In this document: piece after piece, positions 9,100 to 17,900 of the stretch
How positions within the stretch are numbered: the first letter of the stretch is position 1
Layout of the letters: each line of letters begins with the position of its first letter
Assembly: GCA_020849275.1 (NCBI GenBank)
Contig: JADLGO010000042.1
Span: forward strand, 1 to 49,234
Source: Chthonomonadales bacterium
GTDB lineage: Bacteria; Armatimonadota; Chthonomonadetes; Chthonomonadales; CAJBBX01
Reading direction: 5' to 3'
DNA length: 49,234 nucleotides
Program-made: the position numbers and the translations under genes
The notes under the pieces: model-generated
Databases searched by the model: none
What the model was told of the DNA's origin: nothing
Seen by the model: the letters and a program-made list of their open reading frames with translations, nothing else

Positions 9100-10515
9100 T
9101 CAGCGCGGCAAGATCGGGGCGCCGATGGCGTGCGCCATGGCGGCGCGCGCGAGGTCCACGGCGGAGCGTGCGTTGACGCCGTTCGTGCGCGCTCCCAGGA
9201 GGGCGGCCTGCGCGTCGGTCACCTCCAGGAAGGTGCCGACACCCGCTCGATAGCGGCCCTGGGCCAGGCGCAGCGACTCCTCGGCGTTGGCCGCTTCGGC
9301 GTCCGTGGTGGCGACTTGCTGCTCGGCGGTCCGCAGGTCGAGATAGGCGCGGGCGACGTCCGCCGTGACGCTCAGCCGCGCCGCCTCGAGCTGGGCGCGG
9401 GCGGCGTCGATGGCGCCGCGCGCCTCGCGCACGCGGCCCGCGGTCAGGCCGCTGTCGAAGGGCGTCCACTGGATGCTCGCCCCCACGCTCACGAAGCGAT
9501 TGGCGGGCGGCAGGTTCGGCCCGCGCGCGCCCGCGCCCAGGCTCAGCGACACGCTGGGCGCGTCCGTGGCCCGCGCGGCGTCAGCGCCGTGCTCGGCGGC
9601 CGCCACGCTCTCGCGCGCCTGCACGATCTCGGGCCGCGCGCGCAGGGCCGCATCGACGAGCGCGCCCACCGGCTGGTCCGACGGCGCGGGCTCGCCGCTC
9701 TGCGCCGCGCTCAGCGGCGTGCGCGGGTCGATTCCCATCACCAGTGCGAGGCTCACCCGCGCCTGCGCCGCGTTGTTGCGGGCCACGCTGAGCGCCAGCA
9801 CCGCCGCAGCCACGGCCGTCTGTGCGCGCACCGTGTCGGCCGGGATCCCCAGCCCGGCGGCGAGGCGGGCCTGGGCGAGGGTGAGCTGGTCCTGTCGGCT
9901 CTGCACGTTCGCCTCGTTCACCTGCACGAGCCGCTCGCTCTGGACGTAGGCGTAGAAGGCTTGCTTCACCTCGAACACGGCGTCAAGCTGCGCGCGTGTC
10001 AGGCTGGCCTCGGCCGCGCGCTCCAGCGCGGCCGTCTGCCCCACGAGCTGGCGCGTGCGCTCGAAATCGAAGAGGAGCTGCCGCAAGCTGGCGGTGAGCT
10101 GCCAGCCGGGGAACGAGGCGCCGCCGCCCGTGGCGCCGGCGCCGCCAGCCGACGAGCCACCCGGCCCCTCGGAACGTGTGTAGCCAGCTCCCAGGCCCAG
10201 CGAGGGCATCAGTCCGGACCGTGCCTGCCGGGTGCGGCCGGCCGCGGACTCCGCCGCGGCCCGGGCACTGGCGATGGCCGGCTGGCGCCGCAGGGCGATC
10301 CGCGCGGCCTCCTCGGCCGTCAGCGGCGTCGTCGGCACGCCCTCCCGCCGCGCGGGCGGAGGCGGCAGCACGACCCGCGGGGGCAGCGGGGCCGGCTTCA
10401 GGGCGGGGAGGATCGGGGACGTCTGCTCCTGGCCGCGCGCGCCGATCGGCGCTCGGGCAAGGAGCGCGGCACACGCCAGGGCAGCTCCCAGCCGCCGCGC
10501 TGCCTTCGGAGCCAT
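9100..10515 (-). CDS. TolC-family outer membrane efflux protein
   Basis: A 471-residue outer membrane factor. The ATG at 10515 lies one base after the stop of the RND pump gene (10517-10519), so translation is probably coupled; an upstream in-frame extension would overlap the pump gene. A signal peptide (LGAALACAALLARAPIGARG) is followed by a Pro-rich segment and then two copies of the long-helix repeat typical of TolC, with heptad stretches such as TRAQLDAVFEVKQAFYAYVQ and LTLAQARLAAGLGIPADTVR. It would form the trimeric exit duct of the tripartite pump encoded by the two upstream genes. It is the last gene of the operon and is followed by a hairpin. The Gly/Ser-rich insert near residues 120-140 (GGSSAGGAGATGGG) is a likely strand or loop variation. 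The transported compound is unknown. Confidence 0.9.
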   Translation of the reverse strand: MAPKAARRLGAALACAALLARAPIGARGQEQTSPILPALKPAPLPPRVVLPPPPARREGVPTTPLTAEEAARIALRRQPAIASARAAAESAAGRTRQARSGLMPSLGLGAGYTRSEGPGGSSAGGAGATGGGASFPGWQLTASLRQLLFDFERTRQLVGQTAALERAAEASLTRAQLDAVFEVKQAFYAYVQSERLVQVNEANVQSRQDQLTLAQARLAAGLGIPADTVRAQTAVAAAVLALSVARNNAAQARVSLALVMGIDPRTPLSAAQSGEPAPSDQPVGALVDAALRARPEIVQARESVAAAEHGADAARATDAPSVSLSLGAGARGPNLPPANRFVSVGASIQWTPFDSGLTAGRVREARGAIDAARAQLEAARLSVTADVARAYLDLRTAEQQVATTDAEAANAEESLRLAQGRYRAGVGTFLEVTDAQAALLGARTNGVNARSAVDLARAAMAHAIGAPILPR

Positions 10516-10516
10516 C

Positions 10517-13500
10517 CTAGTCCACGCCCTCCGGGGTGCGCTCCACGATCTCGGGCGGGTGCAGGTCGCGAGGCTCGCGCCGCGCCACGCGCCCGAGGTC
10601 ATCGAAGAGCGTGTAGACCGTCGGCACCACGAAGAGCGTGAGCACGGTGGAGGTCAGCAGGCCACCGATGACGGCGGTGGCCATGGGCGCCTGCGTCTCC
10701 GAGCCACGCCCGACACCGATCGCGATCACCAGCATTCCGAAGACCGTGGCCAGCGTCGTCATCAGGATGGGGCGCAAGCGCGTGGGGCCGGCGGCCAGCA
10801 CGGCGTCGTCGCGCGCCATCCCGCGCCCGCGCAGCACGTTCGTGTAGTCCACGAGCAGGATCCCGTTCTTCACGACGATGCCCACCAGCATCAGCAGCCC
10901 GATGAACGCCGTCAGGCCGAAAGCCCGCCCGGTCAGGAAGAGCGCCAGGATGACGCCCACGGTGGAGAGTGGGACGGAGGCCAGCACCGTCAGCGGGTGC
11001 ACGAACGACTCGAACTGCGACGCCAAGAGCATGTAGATCAGGCAGATCGCCAGCACCACCGCCAGCCACATCCCCGAGAACTCCTGGGCGCGGCGCTTCT
11101 GGTTGCTGCCCCAGTCCCAGTAGTAGCCCTGCGGCGTGTGGAAGCCCGTCAGCGCCCTCTGGATGTCGGCCTGAATCTCCCCGGGCGAGCGGCCCTGCGG
11201 CTGACCCGTCACCGCGATGTAGCGCTGCCGGTTCAGCCGCGTGATCTGACTGGGCCCCATGCCGTACGCCGGGTCGGCTACCTGGCCCAACAGGATGTCG
11301 TCCGAAACTCCGTTGCCGGCGGCCCGCGAGCCGCTCGTCGGGCTGATGGGCAACGTCAGCAGCTCGGGCACGGTCTCGCGCATAGCGAGCGGAAGCTGCA
11401 CCACCACGGGGTACTGAAAGCCGCTCTCCTGATAGTAGGTGGCGATGGTGCCGTTGGTGGCGGTGCCGATGGTCGTGGCCACGTCCTGAAACGACACGCC
11501 GAGCTGGAGCGCCTTCTGCCGATCCACGTGCCACTGAACCTCGGGCGTCGCCTCTTCCCAGTTGACGTCCAGGTTCTCAAGGCCCGCGATGCCGCGCAAG
11601 CGCGCCTGAACGTCACGAGCGAGCTCCGAGAGCTGGCCGAGGTCCGGGCCGAAGATGTCGATCTCGAGGTTGCTCGGGCCGCCCTGGATGATGTTGGAGA
11701 CGACGTCGATCTGATTGGGGAAGATGCGGGCCCCCGCAATGCGGCCGAACTGCCTGCGCAGATCGCCGATCACCTCCAGGGTGCTCTGGCGCCGATCCTC
11801 GCGCAGCTTCACCGTGGCGGACCCCTCGTTGGGCTTCTCCGCGGACGAGGTTCCCCGCAGGCTCAGCGTGGCGCCTGCCGCCGAGAATACCGTCTGCACG
11901 TTCGGGTTGGCCATCAGGATCTTCTCGACCTGCCGCACCGTCTGGTTCGTCTTCTCCAGCGCCGTGCCGGGCGGCATCCGCACGCTCACCTGGAAGTCGC
12001 CGCTGTCGGTCGGCGGCATCAGCTCGGTGCCGATCTGCGAGGCGAGTCCCAAACTCGCGAGCGTGATGGCGGCGGCCCCCGCGAGCACCCAGACCCGGTG
12101 GCTCAGCGCCCACGCAAGGCCGCCGCGATAGCTGGCGTCCAGCGCGTCGAACCAGCGCCCAAAGCGCAGGAACAGGCGCTCCAGCACGCCGCGCGATCCC
12201 TCGCCGGAGAGCAGCTCGTGGTGCGCCTCGCCGTGGATGAGGCGCGAGGCGAGCATCGGCACGACGGTCGTCGCGTCCAGCAGCGAGACCGCCATCGAGA
12301 AGACGACCACCAGGGCGAACTGCGTGAACATCTGGCCGGCCTGCCCCTGGATCAGCAGCAGCGGCAGGAAGACGATCATGACCGTGGTTGTGGAGGCCAG
12401 CACGGCCGACATGATCTCGCTCGCGCCGCTCACCGCCGCGTCGGCCGCGCGCTTGTGGTCGCGCTCGATGTGGCGGAAGATGTTCTCCAGCACCACCACC
12501 GCGTCGTCCACGATGAGGCCCGTCGCAAGCGCCAGCCCTCCCAGCGACATCGTGTTGAGCGAGAACCCGCCCAGGTAGAGGAGCGCGAAGGTGGAGACGA
12601 TCGAGATGGGGATCGACAACGCCACCACGAGCGTGCTGCGAACGTTGCGCAGGAAGAAGAGCAGCACGAGCACGGCGAGCACGCCACCGATGATCGCATG
12701 CTCCTTCAGGCCGTTCACCGACTGCTCAATGAACTGGGCCTGGTTGTAGGCGATGTTGAACGAGAGCTGCGGATAGATGCGCCGCACTTGTTCGATCTTT
12801 CGCTCGATCGCCTCGGCCGTGTCGACCGTGTTGGCGCCGCTCTGCTTGCTGATCACGAGCCCGGCGGCGGGACGGCCGTTCAGACGCGTGTAGATGCGCG
12901 TCTCGGTGTGCGAGTCGCGGACGGTCGCCACGTCGGCCACCGAGACGGTCTGCCCATTGACGGCGCCGAGCGGGACCTGCGCTATCTCCTGCGGGCTTCG
13001 GAACCAGCCCGTGCTCCGAATGGTGTACTCGGTGTTCCCCTGGCGCGCCGTGCCGGCGGGGAGGTTCAGGTTCTCCTGGGCGAGGCGGCGGGTGACGTCG
13101 GCCAGGGAGAGGTTGTGCGCGCGCAGGCGGACCGGATCCACCTCCACCATAATGGCGCGCTCCTGGCCGCCACTGACGTTGACGGCGCCCACGCCGTCCG
13201 CCGACTCGATGATGGGCGCCACCTCGTTGTCGAGCACCGTCCGCAGGCGCACAGGGTCGTCGATTCCGGACACGCCGTAGACCTGGATGGGAAGCTGCGA
13301 GGGGTCGAACTTGACGACGATCGGGTTCTGCAGCGTGGGATCGGTCGGGAACTGGCGCCGCGCCCGCTCCACCTGCTGGAGGACGTCCACCGAGGCGGCA
13401 TCGATGTCGACGCCCCACTGAAACTGCACGCGCACGAAGGCCGAGCCCTCGGAGGAGCTGGAGCTCACCTCGTAGAGGCCGGGGACCGACGAGACGGCCC

Positions 13501-13705
13501 GCTCAATGGGCCGCACCACCTGTGCCTCGATCTCCTCGGGCGCCACGTTCGGCCATGTGGTGATTACGGCCACCGTCGGCAGGGTCACCTTCGGCAGCAT
13601 GTCGACGGGCAGGCGCGTGGCACAGATGGCCCCGAGCAGCACCAGCGCCGCGATGCGCATGGTGACGGCGACCGGGCGCGTGACGGAGAAGCGGGCGATG
13701 TTCAT
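10517..13705 (-). CDS. RND-family efflux pump inner membrane transporter (AcrB/MdtC type)
   Basis: A 1062-residue proton-driven pump. The protein starts MNIARFSVTRPVAVTM, the usual RND amino-terminal amphipathic and TM1 segment, with TM2 around residues 338-352. The proton-relay motif GLIVDDAVVVLENI contains Asp400 and Asp401, matching Asp407/408 of AcrB. The second half repeats the pattern (GRAFGLTAFIGLLMLVGIVV, with NGILLVDYTN following). Length and layout match HAE-type pumps that take drugs, dyes or metabolites from the periplasm or outer leaflet. It lies 82 bases downstream of the membrane fusion gene and immediately upstream of the outer membrane factor, so the three genes form a complete tripartite operon. 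Substrate specificity cannot be read from the sequence. Confidence 0.95.
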   Translation of the reverse strand: MNIARFSVTRPVAVTMRIAALVLLGAICATRLPVDMLPKVTLPTVAVITTWPNVAPEEIEAQVVRPIERAVSSVPGLYEVSSSSSEGSAFVRVQFQWGVDIDAASVDVLQQVERARRQFPTDPTLQNPIVVKFDPSQLPIQVYGVSGIDDPVRLRTVLDNEVAPIIESADGVGAVNVSGGQERAIMVEVDPVRLRAHNLSLADVTRRLAQENLNLPAGTARQGNTEYTIRSTGWFRSPQEIAQVPLGAVNGQTVSVADVATVRDSHTETRIYTRLNGRPAAGLVISKQSGANTVDTAEAIERKIEQVRRIYPQLSFNIAYNQAQFIEQSVNGLKEHAIIGGVLAVLVLLFFLRNVRSTLVVALSIPISIVSTFALLYLGGFSLNTMSLGGLALATGLIVDDAVVVLENIFRHIERDHKRAADAAVSGASEIMSAVLASTTTVMIVFLPLLLIQGQAGQMFTQFALVVVFSMAVSLLDATTVVPMLASRLIHGEAHHELLSGEGSRGVLERLFLRFGRWFDALDASYRGGLAWALSHRVWVLAGAAAITLASLGLASQIGTELMPPTDSGDFQVSVRMPPGTALEKTNQTVRQVEKILMANPNVQTVFSAAGATLSLRGTSSAEKPNEGSATVKLREDRRQSTLEVIGDLRRQFGRIAGARIFPNQIDVVSNIIQGGPSNLEIDIFGPDLGQLSELARDVQARLRGIAGLENLDVNWEEATPEVQWHVDRQKALQLGVSFQDVATTIGTATNGTIATYYQESGFQYPVVVQLPLAMRETVPELLTLPISPTSGSRAAGNGVSDDILLGQVADPAYGMGPSQITRLNRQRYIAVTGQPQGRSPGEIQADIQRALTGFHTPQGYYWDWGSNQKRRAQEFSGMWLAVVLAICLIYMLLASQFESFVHPLTVLASVPLSTVGVILALFLTGRAFGLTAFIGLLMLVGIVVKNGILLVDYTNVLRGRGMARDDAVLAAGPTRLRPILMTTLATVFGMLVIAIGVGRGSETQAPMATAVIGGLLTSTVLTLFVVPTVYTLFDDLGRVARREPRDLHPPEIVERTPEGVD

Positions 13706-13787
13706 GCCGCGAGTCCTGGAGGGCAGCGCCGGTCGCGCGCGGCCCTCATGGCCGCCGCGCCGGCGGCACTCCGATGCGAGAGGCCGA

Positions 13788-15413
13788 TCACGATGACGCG
13801 CCTCCGCTCCCGCGGGCTCCGCCCCCGCGGCCTCCGCCGCGCTCGCCGCCCAGCCGCACGGTGGCGCCGTCCTTGACCGGCGCGACGCTCATCACGACGA
13901 CGCGATCGCCCGGCGACACGCCGGACAACACCGCGTAGCCGGCAGGATCCGAAGCGCCGAGGGTGACCGTGCGCCGGCGCGCCACGAGGTCCGCGTCGAC
14001 GACGACCACGCTGGCCCCCTCGGGGCCCTGCTCCACGGCCTCCCGGGGCACGACGGTCGCGCCGGAGACGCGCTCGGTCACCAGCGAGACGCGGCCGAAC
14101 ATGCCCGGCCGAATGAGGGTGCCCGGGTTCGGCAGCACGACACGAACGGCGAACTGGCGGCTGGAGGGGTCCGCGGACGGGTTGATGCGGCCGACTCGCC
14201 CCGTGAACGAGCGGCCCGGCAGTGCGTCGATGGTGACGGTCGCTGGCTGCCCCGGCCGCAGGCGCTGAACCACGGTTCCCGGCGCCGGCACCGTGACCCA
14301 GACCTCGCGGATCTGCTGGATCGTCAGGATCGGCTGGCCGGGCGAGGCGAGGGACCCGGGGTCCATGGCACGGTCGGAGACGATGCCCTCCATCGGCGCC
14401 GTGAGGGTGGTCTGCGCGCGTCGGGCCTCGGCGTTGTGGAGGGCGGCCCGCGCCTCGCGCACGGCGGCCCGCAAGGCCTGCAGGTTGGCGCGGTAGGCAG
14501 GCACCTGCGCCTGGTTGGCGCGCGCAGCATCGAGCGTCGCCTGCGCCTGTTCCTGCCGGGCTCCCGCCGCGGTGATGCTGGCGGCGCCGCTCGCCTTCAC
14601 CACCTCGGCCTGATGCTCCGCGGCCCGCTCCTGCGCCTGCGCGGAGTCGCGCTGCGCCTTCGCAACGTTGAGCTGCCCACGTGCCACGGAGAGCGCGCCC
14701 TCTTGCACGCGGGCGGCAGTGCGGGCATCGTCCACGTCCTGCGCGGCGATGAAACCCTGCTTGTAGAGGTCCTCCACGCGTCGCTGGCGGGCGCGCGCGT
14801 TCTCGAGGCTGGCCTGCGCGCTGGCGACGGACGCCTCGGCGCTCGTAACGGCGGCCAGGGCGCTCGCGACGCGCCCGCTCATGTCGGCGACGTTGGCGCC
14901 CGCCGCCGCGCGCTCGGCCGCGTCGCTCTGCGTGGCCTTCCGCACGTCGGCCTTCGCGCTGGCGAGCGCCGCCTGCTGCTGGCGAATCTGGCTGCGGACG
15001 GATACGCCCGTGGGGTTCTGGTTGAGGGCCGCCTGGGCCAGGCGCGCCTCCGCCTCCGCCACGGAGGCGGCCTGCTGGCGCACCTGGGCCTCGACCTCGG
15101 AGGGATCGATGCGCGCGATGACCTCGCCGGGGCGCACGCGGTCGCCTTCGCGCGCCGTCAGGTAGACGATGCGGCCCGTCACCTCGGGGGAGAGCTTCAC
15201 ATCGAGCGGCGCCTGCACGGTGCCGATCGTCTCGAACCGCTGCACCACGTCGCGCACCCGCGCGGGCGCCACACCGACCACCACCGGCGCCTGGCGCCGC
15301 GCCGCGCGCTGGCGAACCTGCGCGGCCGCCTCGGCACTCCGAATGGAGACTCGCCAGCCGATCAGCGCGGCCAGAACGGCCAGAGGCACCCCAACGATCA
15401 GCCACCGCTTCAT
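13788..15413 (-). CDS. Membrane fusion (periplasmic adaptor) protein, HlyD/AcrA type, with long hairpin
   Basis: A 541-residue adaptor that would link the RND pump to the TolC-like duct. I chose the ATG at 15413 (MKRWLIVGVPLAVLAALIGW, one membrane anchor); longer in-frame starts add a low-complexity Arg/Pro segment without a membrane signal. The order is anchor, first half of the lipoyl domain (VQAPLDVKLSPEVTGRIVYL), a very long Ala/Gln-rich coiled coil (about residues 110-330), second lipoyl half (APMEGIVSDRAMDPGS), beta-barrel and membrane-proximal domains, and a Gly/Arg-rich tail (ERGGGRGGGARGSGG). Typical adaptors are about 380 residues, and the extra length lies mainly in the coiled coil. 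It is the first gene of the efflux operon and is divergent from purC. Confidence 0.9.
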   Translation of the reverse strand: MKRWLIVGVPLAVLAALIGWRVSIRSAEAAAQVRQRAARRQAPVVVGVAPARVRDVVQRFETIGTVQAPLDVKLSPEVTGRIVYLTAREGDRVRPGEVIARIDPSEVEAQVRQQAASVAEAEARLAQAALNQNPTGVSVRSQIRQQQAALASAKADVRKATQSDAAERAAAGANVADMSGRVASALAAVTSAEASVASAQASLENARARQRRVEDLYKQGFIAAQDVDDARTAARVQEGALSVARGQLNVAKAQRDSAQAQERAAEHQAEVVKASGAASITAAGARQEQAQATLDAARANQAQVPAYRANLQALRAAVREARAALHNAEARRAQTTLTAPMEGIVSDRAMDPGSLASPGQPILTIQQIREVWVTVPAPGTVVQRLRPGQPATVTIDALPGRSFTGRVGRINPSADPSSRQFAVRVVLPNPGTLIRPGMFGRVSLVTERVSGATVVPREAVEQGPEGASVVVVDADLVARRRTVTLGASDPAGYAVLSGVSPGDRVVVMSVAPVKDGATVRLGGERGGGRGGGARGSGGASS

Positions 15414-15510
15414 ACTGGCGCTACGTTCCCTCCCGTTCGCGGCCCCCGGGGCCTGCCCTGGTACAGACCGCGATGCTCGCCGGCCGGTAACCCGCCGGCG
15501 GCCCGAGCGC

Positions 15511-15550
15511 AGGAATCGCCCGCCAGGGCGAGGAATCGCCGGGCAGGGCG
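15511..15550. repeat. Tandem 20-bp direct repeat between the efflux operon and purC
   Basis: Two adjacent 20-base units (15511-15530 and 15531-15550) are identical at 18 positions; each begins AGGAATCGCC and ends AGGGCG. They lie in the 172-base divergent intergenic region, 36 bases upstream of the purC start. Tandem sites of this kind can bind regulators, but no binding protein can be named. Confidence 0.7.
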
Positions 15551-15585
15551 AGCCAGGAGGCCCGTCACCCTGTGAGGAGGGAGCC

Positions 15586-16524
15586 GTGACCGACATCGTC
15601 CTGACCACCGGGATCGCTGGCCTGGAGCGCCATTCCTCGGGCAAGGTGCGCGACATCTACGGCCTGGACGACAGCCTGCTTATCGTGACCACGGACCGGA
15701 TCTCCGCCTTCGACTCGGTGATGCCCGACGGGATACCGGACAAGGGGCGCGTGCTCACCGCCTTCTCGCGCTTCTGGTTCCGCCAGCTTCGCCCCATCCT
15801 GCCGCACCACGCCATCGCCTCCGACGACGCCTACATCGCCGCGCGGCTCGCCGAGCGCGGCGTCGACGTGACGCCCGCGCTGCGGACGATGCTGGCCGGC
15901 CGCTCGATGCTGGTCGTGCGTGCCGAGGTGTTTCCGGTCGAGTGCGTGGTACGCGGCTACCTGGCCGGCTCGCTCTGGAAGGAGTACCGCGAGGCGGGCG
16001 GCCCCGAGCGCGATGCCGCGGTGCACGGCATCCGGCTCCCGGCCGGCCTGCGCGAATCCGACCCCCTCCCGGAGCCGATCTTCACACCGGCCACCAAGGC
16101 CGCGACGGGCCATGACGAGAACATCGGCATGGAGGAGATGCGCTCCATCGTGGGCGCCGCCCATGCGCGCGCGCTCGCGGCGACCAGCCTCTCCCTCTAC
16201 GGCTTCGCCGCCGACCGGGCCCGGGCGCGCGGCATCCTGATCGCCGACACCAAGTTCGAGTTCGGCCTGCACCGCGGCACGCTGACGCTCGTCGACGAGG
16301 CGCTGACTCCCGATTCGTCGCGCTTCTGGGACGCCGCGCGCTACGAGCCCGGGCGCTCACAGCCCTCCTTCGACAAGCAGTACCTGCGAGACTGGCTCGT
16401 CGAGTCCGGCTGGAGCAAGGAGCCGCCCGCGCCGGCTCTGCCGCCCGACGTGGTGGAACGCACCGCGGAGAAGTACCGCGAGGCCTACCGACTGGTCACC
16501 GGCGAGACGCTGCCCTCGACTTGA
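15586..16524 (+). CDS. purC: Phosphoribosylaminoimidazole-succinocarboxamide synthase
   Basis: A 312-residue SAICAR synthetase, which joins CAIR and aspartate using ATP in step 8 of IMP synthesis, in the cytosol. The GTG at 15586 is preceded by GAGGAGGGA at 5-base spacing. Diagnostic motifs are SSGKVRDIYGLDD (residues 18-29, ATP-binding loop), TTDRISAFDSVMPDGIPDKG (about 35-54), VECVVRGYLAGSLWKEY and IADTKFEFG. Its length matches the about 300-residue type found in many bacteria and yeast rather than the shorter 237-residue E. coli form. No other purine gene is adjacent, so it is a stand-alone locus. It ends 9 bases from the stop of the convergent dehydrogenase gene. Confidence 0.96.
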   Translation: MTDIVLTTGIAGLERHSSGKVRDIYGLDDSLLIVTTDRISAFDSVMPDGIPDKGRVLTAFSRFWFRQLRPILPHHAIASDDAYIAARLAERGVDVTPALRTMLAGRSMLVVRAEVFPVECVVRGYLAGSLWKEYREAGGPERDAAVHGIRLPAGLRESDPLPEPIFTPATKAATGHDENIGMEEMRSIVGAAHARALAATSLSLYGFAADRARARGILIADTKFEFGLHRGTLTLVDEALTPDSSRFWDAARYEPGRSQPSFDKQYLRDWLVESGWSKEPPAPALPPDVVERTAEKYREAYRLVTGETLPST

Positions 16525-16533
16525 AGCGGGACC

Positions 16534-17583
16534 CTACTCCGCGAACCGCACGCCGAGCTTGATGGTGGTCTCGGGCCGCGTGAACATCGCCGGCAACGCC
16601 TCCGGCGCCTCGTCGAAGCTCACGATGGGCGTCACCACTCCGCTGCTGGCGATCAGGCCGTCGCGCAGCAGGTCGGCGGCGGCGGCGGAGGCCCGCTCCC
16701 AGTCCCACACCGGGTAGTCGCGGTCCGGATTGCCCCATCCGGGCCACGCCTGGCTTCCCACGAGCGTGGGCCGGTTCAGGTGAAACTCCTCGTCCAGGTG
16801 TAGCTCGGCGCAGTCGCGCGGTCCCCACGGCACGTGCACCACGGTGCCGCACTGGCGAATGCATCGGATCGCCTCGTGGAGCGCGCGCGCGCTGCCGGAG
16901 GTCTCGATCGAGACGTCGACGCCGGCGCCATCCGTCGCCTCCTTGATGGCCAGGGCCGCGTCGCAAGCCAACGGGTCGAGGGCGGCATCGGCACCGTGGG
17001 CGGCCGCGCAGTTGCGGCGCATCTCCAGCGGATCGATCACGAACACGCGCCGGGCCCCTCCCGCCCGCGCGACCTGCGCGGCCATCAGCCCAATGGCGCC
17101 GAGGCCGAAGACGGCCACGTGGTCGCCGATGCGCACCTTGCCGTCGCGCACCGCCACGAACGCGACATGGGCCGGGTCCACGCAGACCGCGTCCTCGTCC
17201 GAGAGGCCCGCCAGCGGCCGCCAGACGTCCTCGAGCGCCTGGTTCACCTCGCGGATTCGCCCATAGCCGAACACCGCGTCGCCCGTCCGCCAACGAGAGA
17301 CCTCTGGCCCCACCTCGGTCACGACGCCGACGGCGATGTTGCCCACCGGGCGCTCGTCGCGCGGGGCAGCGGCCTCCTCCTCCTCGCGAGGGAGGAACAT
17401 GCGCAGACGCCGGTCCCAGCGATTGAAGTCGAACGGGCTGCCGAGGATCGAGTGCGTCTCGGTGCCGTGCTTCGGGGCGGCGAATCGGGTCCGCACGCGC
17501 ACGTCGCGCGGCCCGAGCGGGGGCAACTCCATGGATCGGATGCGAAAGGAGCTCCCGTCGGTCGTCACGATCTCGCGAGGCAT
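16534..17583 (-). CDS. Medium-chain (zinc-type) alcohol dehydrogenase family protein
   Basis: A 349-residue MDR-superfamily oxidoreductase. The ATG at 17583 has AGGGGAGGGA 5 bases upstream. A GroES-like N-terminal domain (GVVTEVGPEVSRWRTGDAVF) is followed by a Rossmann domain with VFGLGAIGLMAAQVARAGG and the acidic FVIDP at the end of the second strand, which suggests NAD preference. The catalytic-zinc region is atypical: the usual C-G-x-D-x-H is replaced by KHGTETHSILGS, so the first Cys ligand is missing and the enzyme may be zinc-free or use other ligands. The second half contains IETSGSARALHEAIRCIR and RPTLVGSQAWPGWGN. Homologues act on sugars, polyols or other alcohols; the neighbouring sulfatase hints at glycan catabolism but does not prove it. 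Confidence 0.85.
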   Translation of the reverse strand: MPREIVTTDGSSFRIRSMELPPLGPRDVRVRTRFAAPKHGTETHSILGSPFDFNRWDRRLRMFLPREEEEAAAPRDERPVGNIAVGVVTEVGPEVSRWRTGDAVFGYGRIREVNQALEDVWRPLAGLSDEDAVCVDPAHVAFVAVRDGKVRIGDHVAVFGLGAIGLMAAQVARAGGARRVFVIDPLEMRRNCAAAHGADAALDPLACDAALAIKEATDGAGVDVSIETSGSARALHEAIRCIRQCGTVVHVPWGPRDCAELHLDEEFHLNRPTLVGSQAWPGWGNPDRDYPVWDWERASAAAADLLRDGLIASSGVVTPIVSFDEAPEALPAMFTRPETTIKLGVRFAE

Positions 17584-17663
17584 GGCGTCCCTCCCCTGGC
17601 GGCCATCGGGCCCGCGCCGCGCGGCCGGGTCTCCTCCTCCATTGTACCGGCGATCCAGGCTAT

Positions 17664-17690
17664 CCGGCCTGCCTGCTGCAGGCAGGCCGG
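17664..17690. promoter_or_regulatory. 27-base palindrome between divergent dehydrogenase and sulfatase genes
   Basis: Two 13-base arms (CCGGCCTGCCTGC and its reverse complement) flank a single central base. The element lies 81 bases upstream of the dehydrogenase start and about 120 bases upstream of the sulfatase -35 box. It could be an operator for a dimeric regulator or a transcript hairpin. It was read directly; its function is inferred. Confidence 0.55.
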
Positions 17691-17811
17691 CGCGGGCGCG
17701 TCCGGAGCGCACTGCGAGGATCGCCCCGGACTTCACGAGCTGCGTCACGTACGCGATGCACGCCCTTTGGCAGACGATGTCCGCCTGTGGGCGCGACACG
17801 CGGCGCGCCGC

Positions 17812-17840
17812 TTGACAGGGAGAGCGCGCGCGAGTAGCAT
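17812..17840 (+). promoter_or_regulatory. Sigma70-like promoter for the sulfatase gene
   Basis: TTGACA (17812-17817), a 17-base spacer, and TAGCAT (17835-17840). Transcription would begin near 17847, giving a leader of about 55 bases before the chosen GTG start. Confidence 0.55.
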
Positions 17841-17900
17841 CGGCTCGTGGGACGCGGCCGCGCGCCGCCCCGCGCAACCGCCGCCACCCAGGAGACGCCC

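Larger units (their letters stand above)
17584..17900. other. 317-base divergent intergenic region
   Basis: No gene is seen here. The region holds a 27-base near-perfect palindrome (17664-17690) and a good sigma70-like promoter reading toward the sulfatase (17812-17840). Confidence 0.6.

Noticed and set aside
10232-13876. 1214-codon plus-strand frame opposite the RND pump
   Set aside because: His/Arg/Gly-rich shadow; the minus strand encodes a complete RND transporter.
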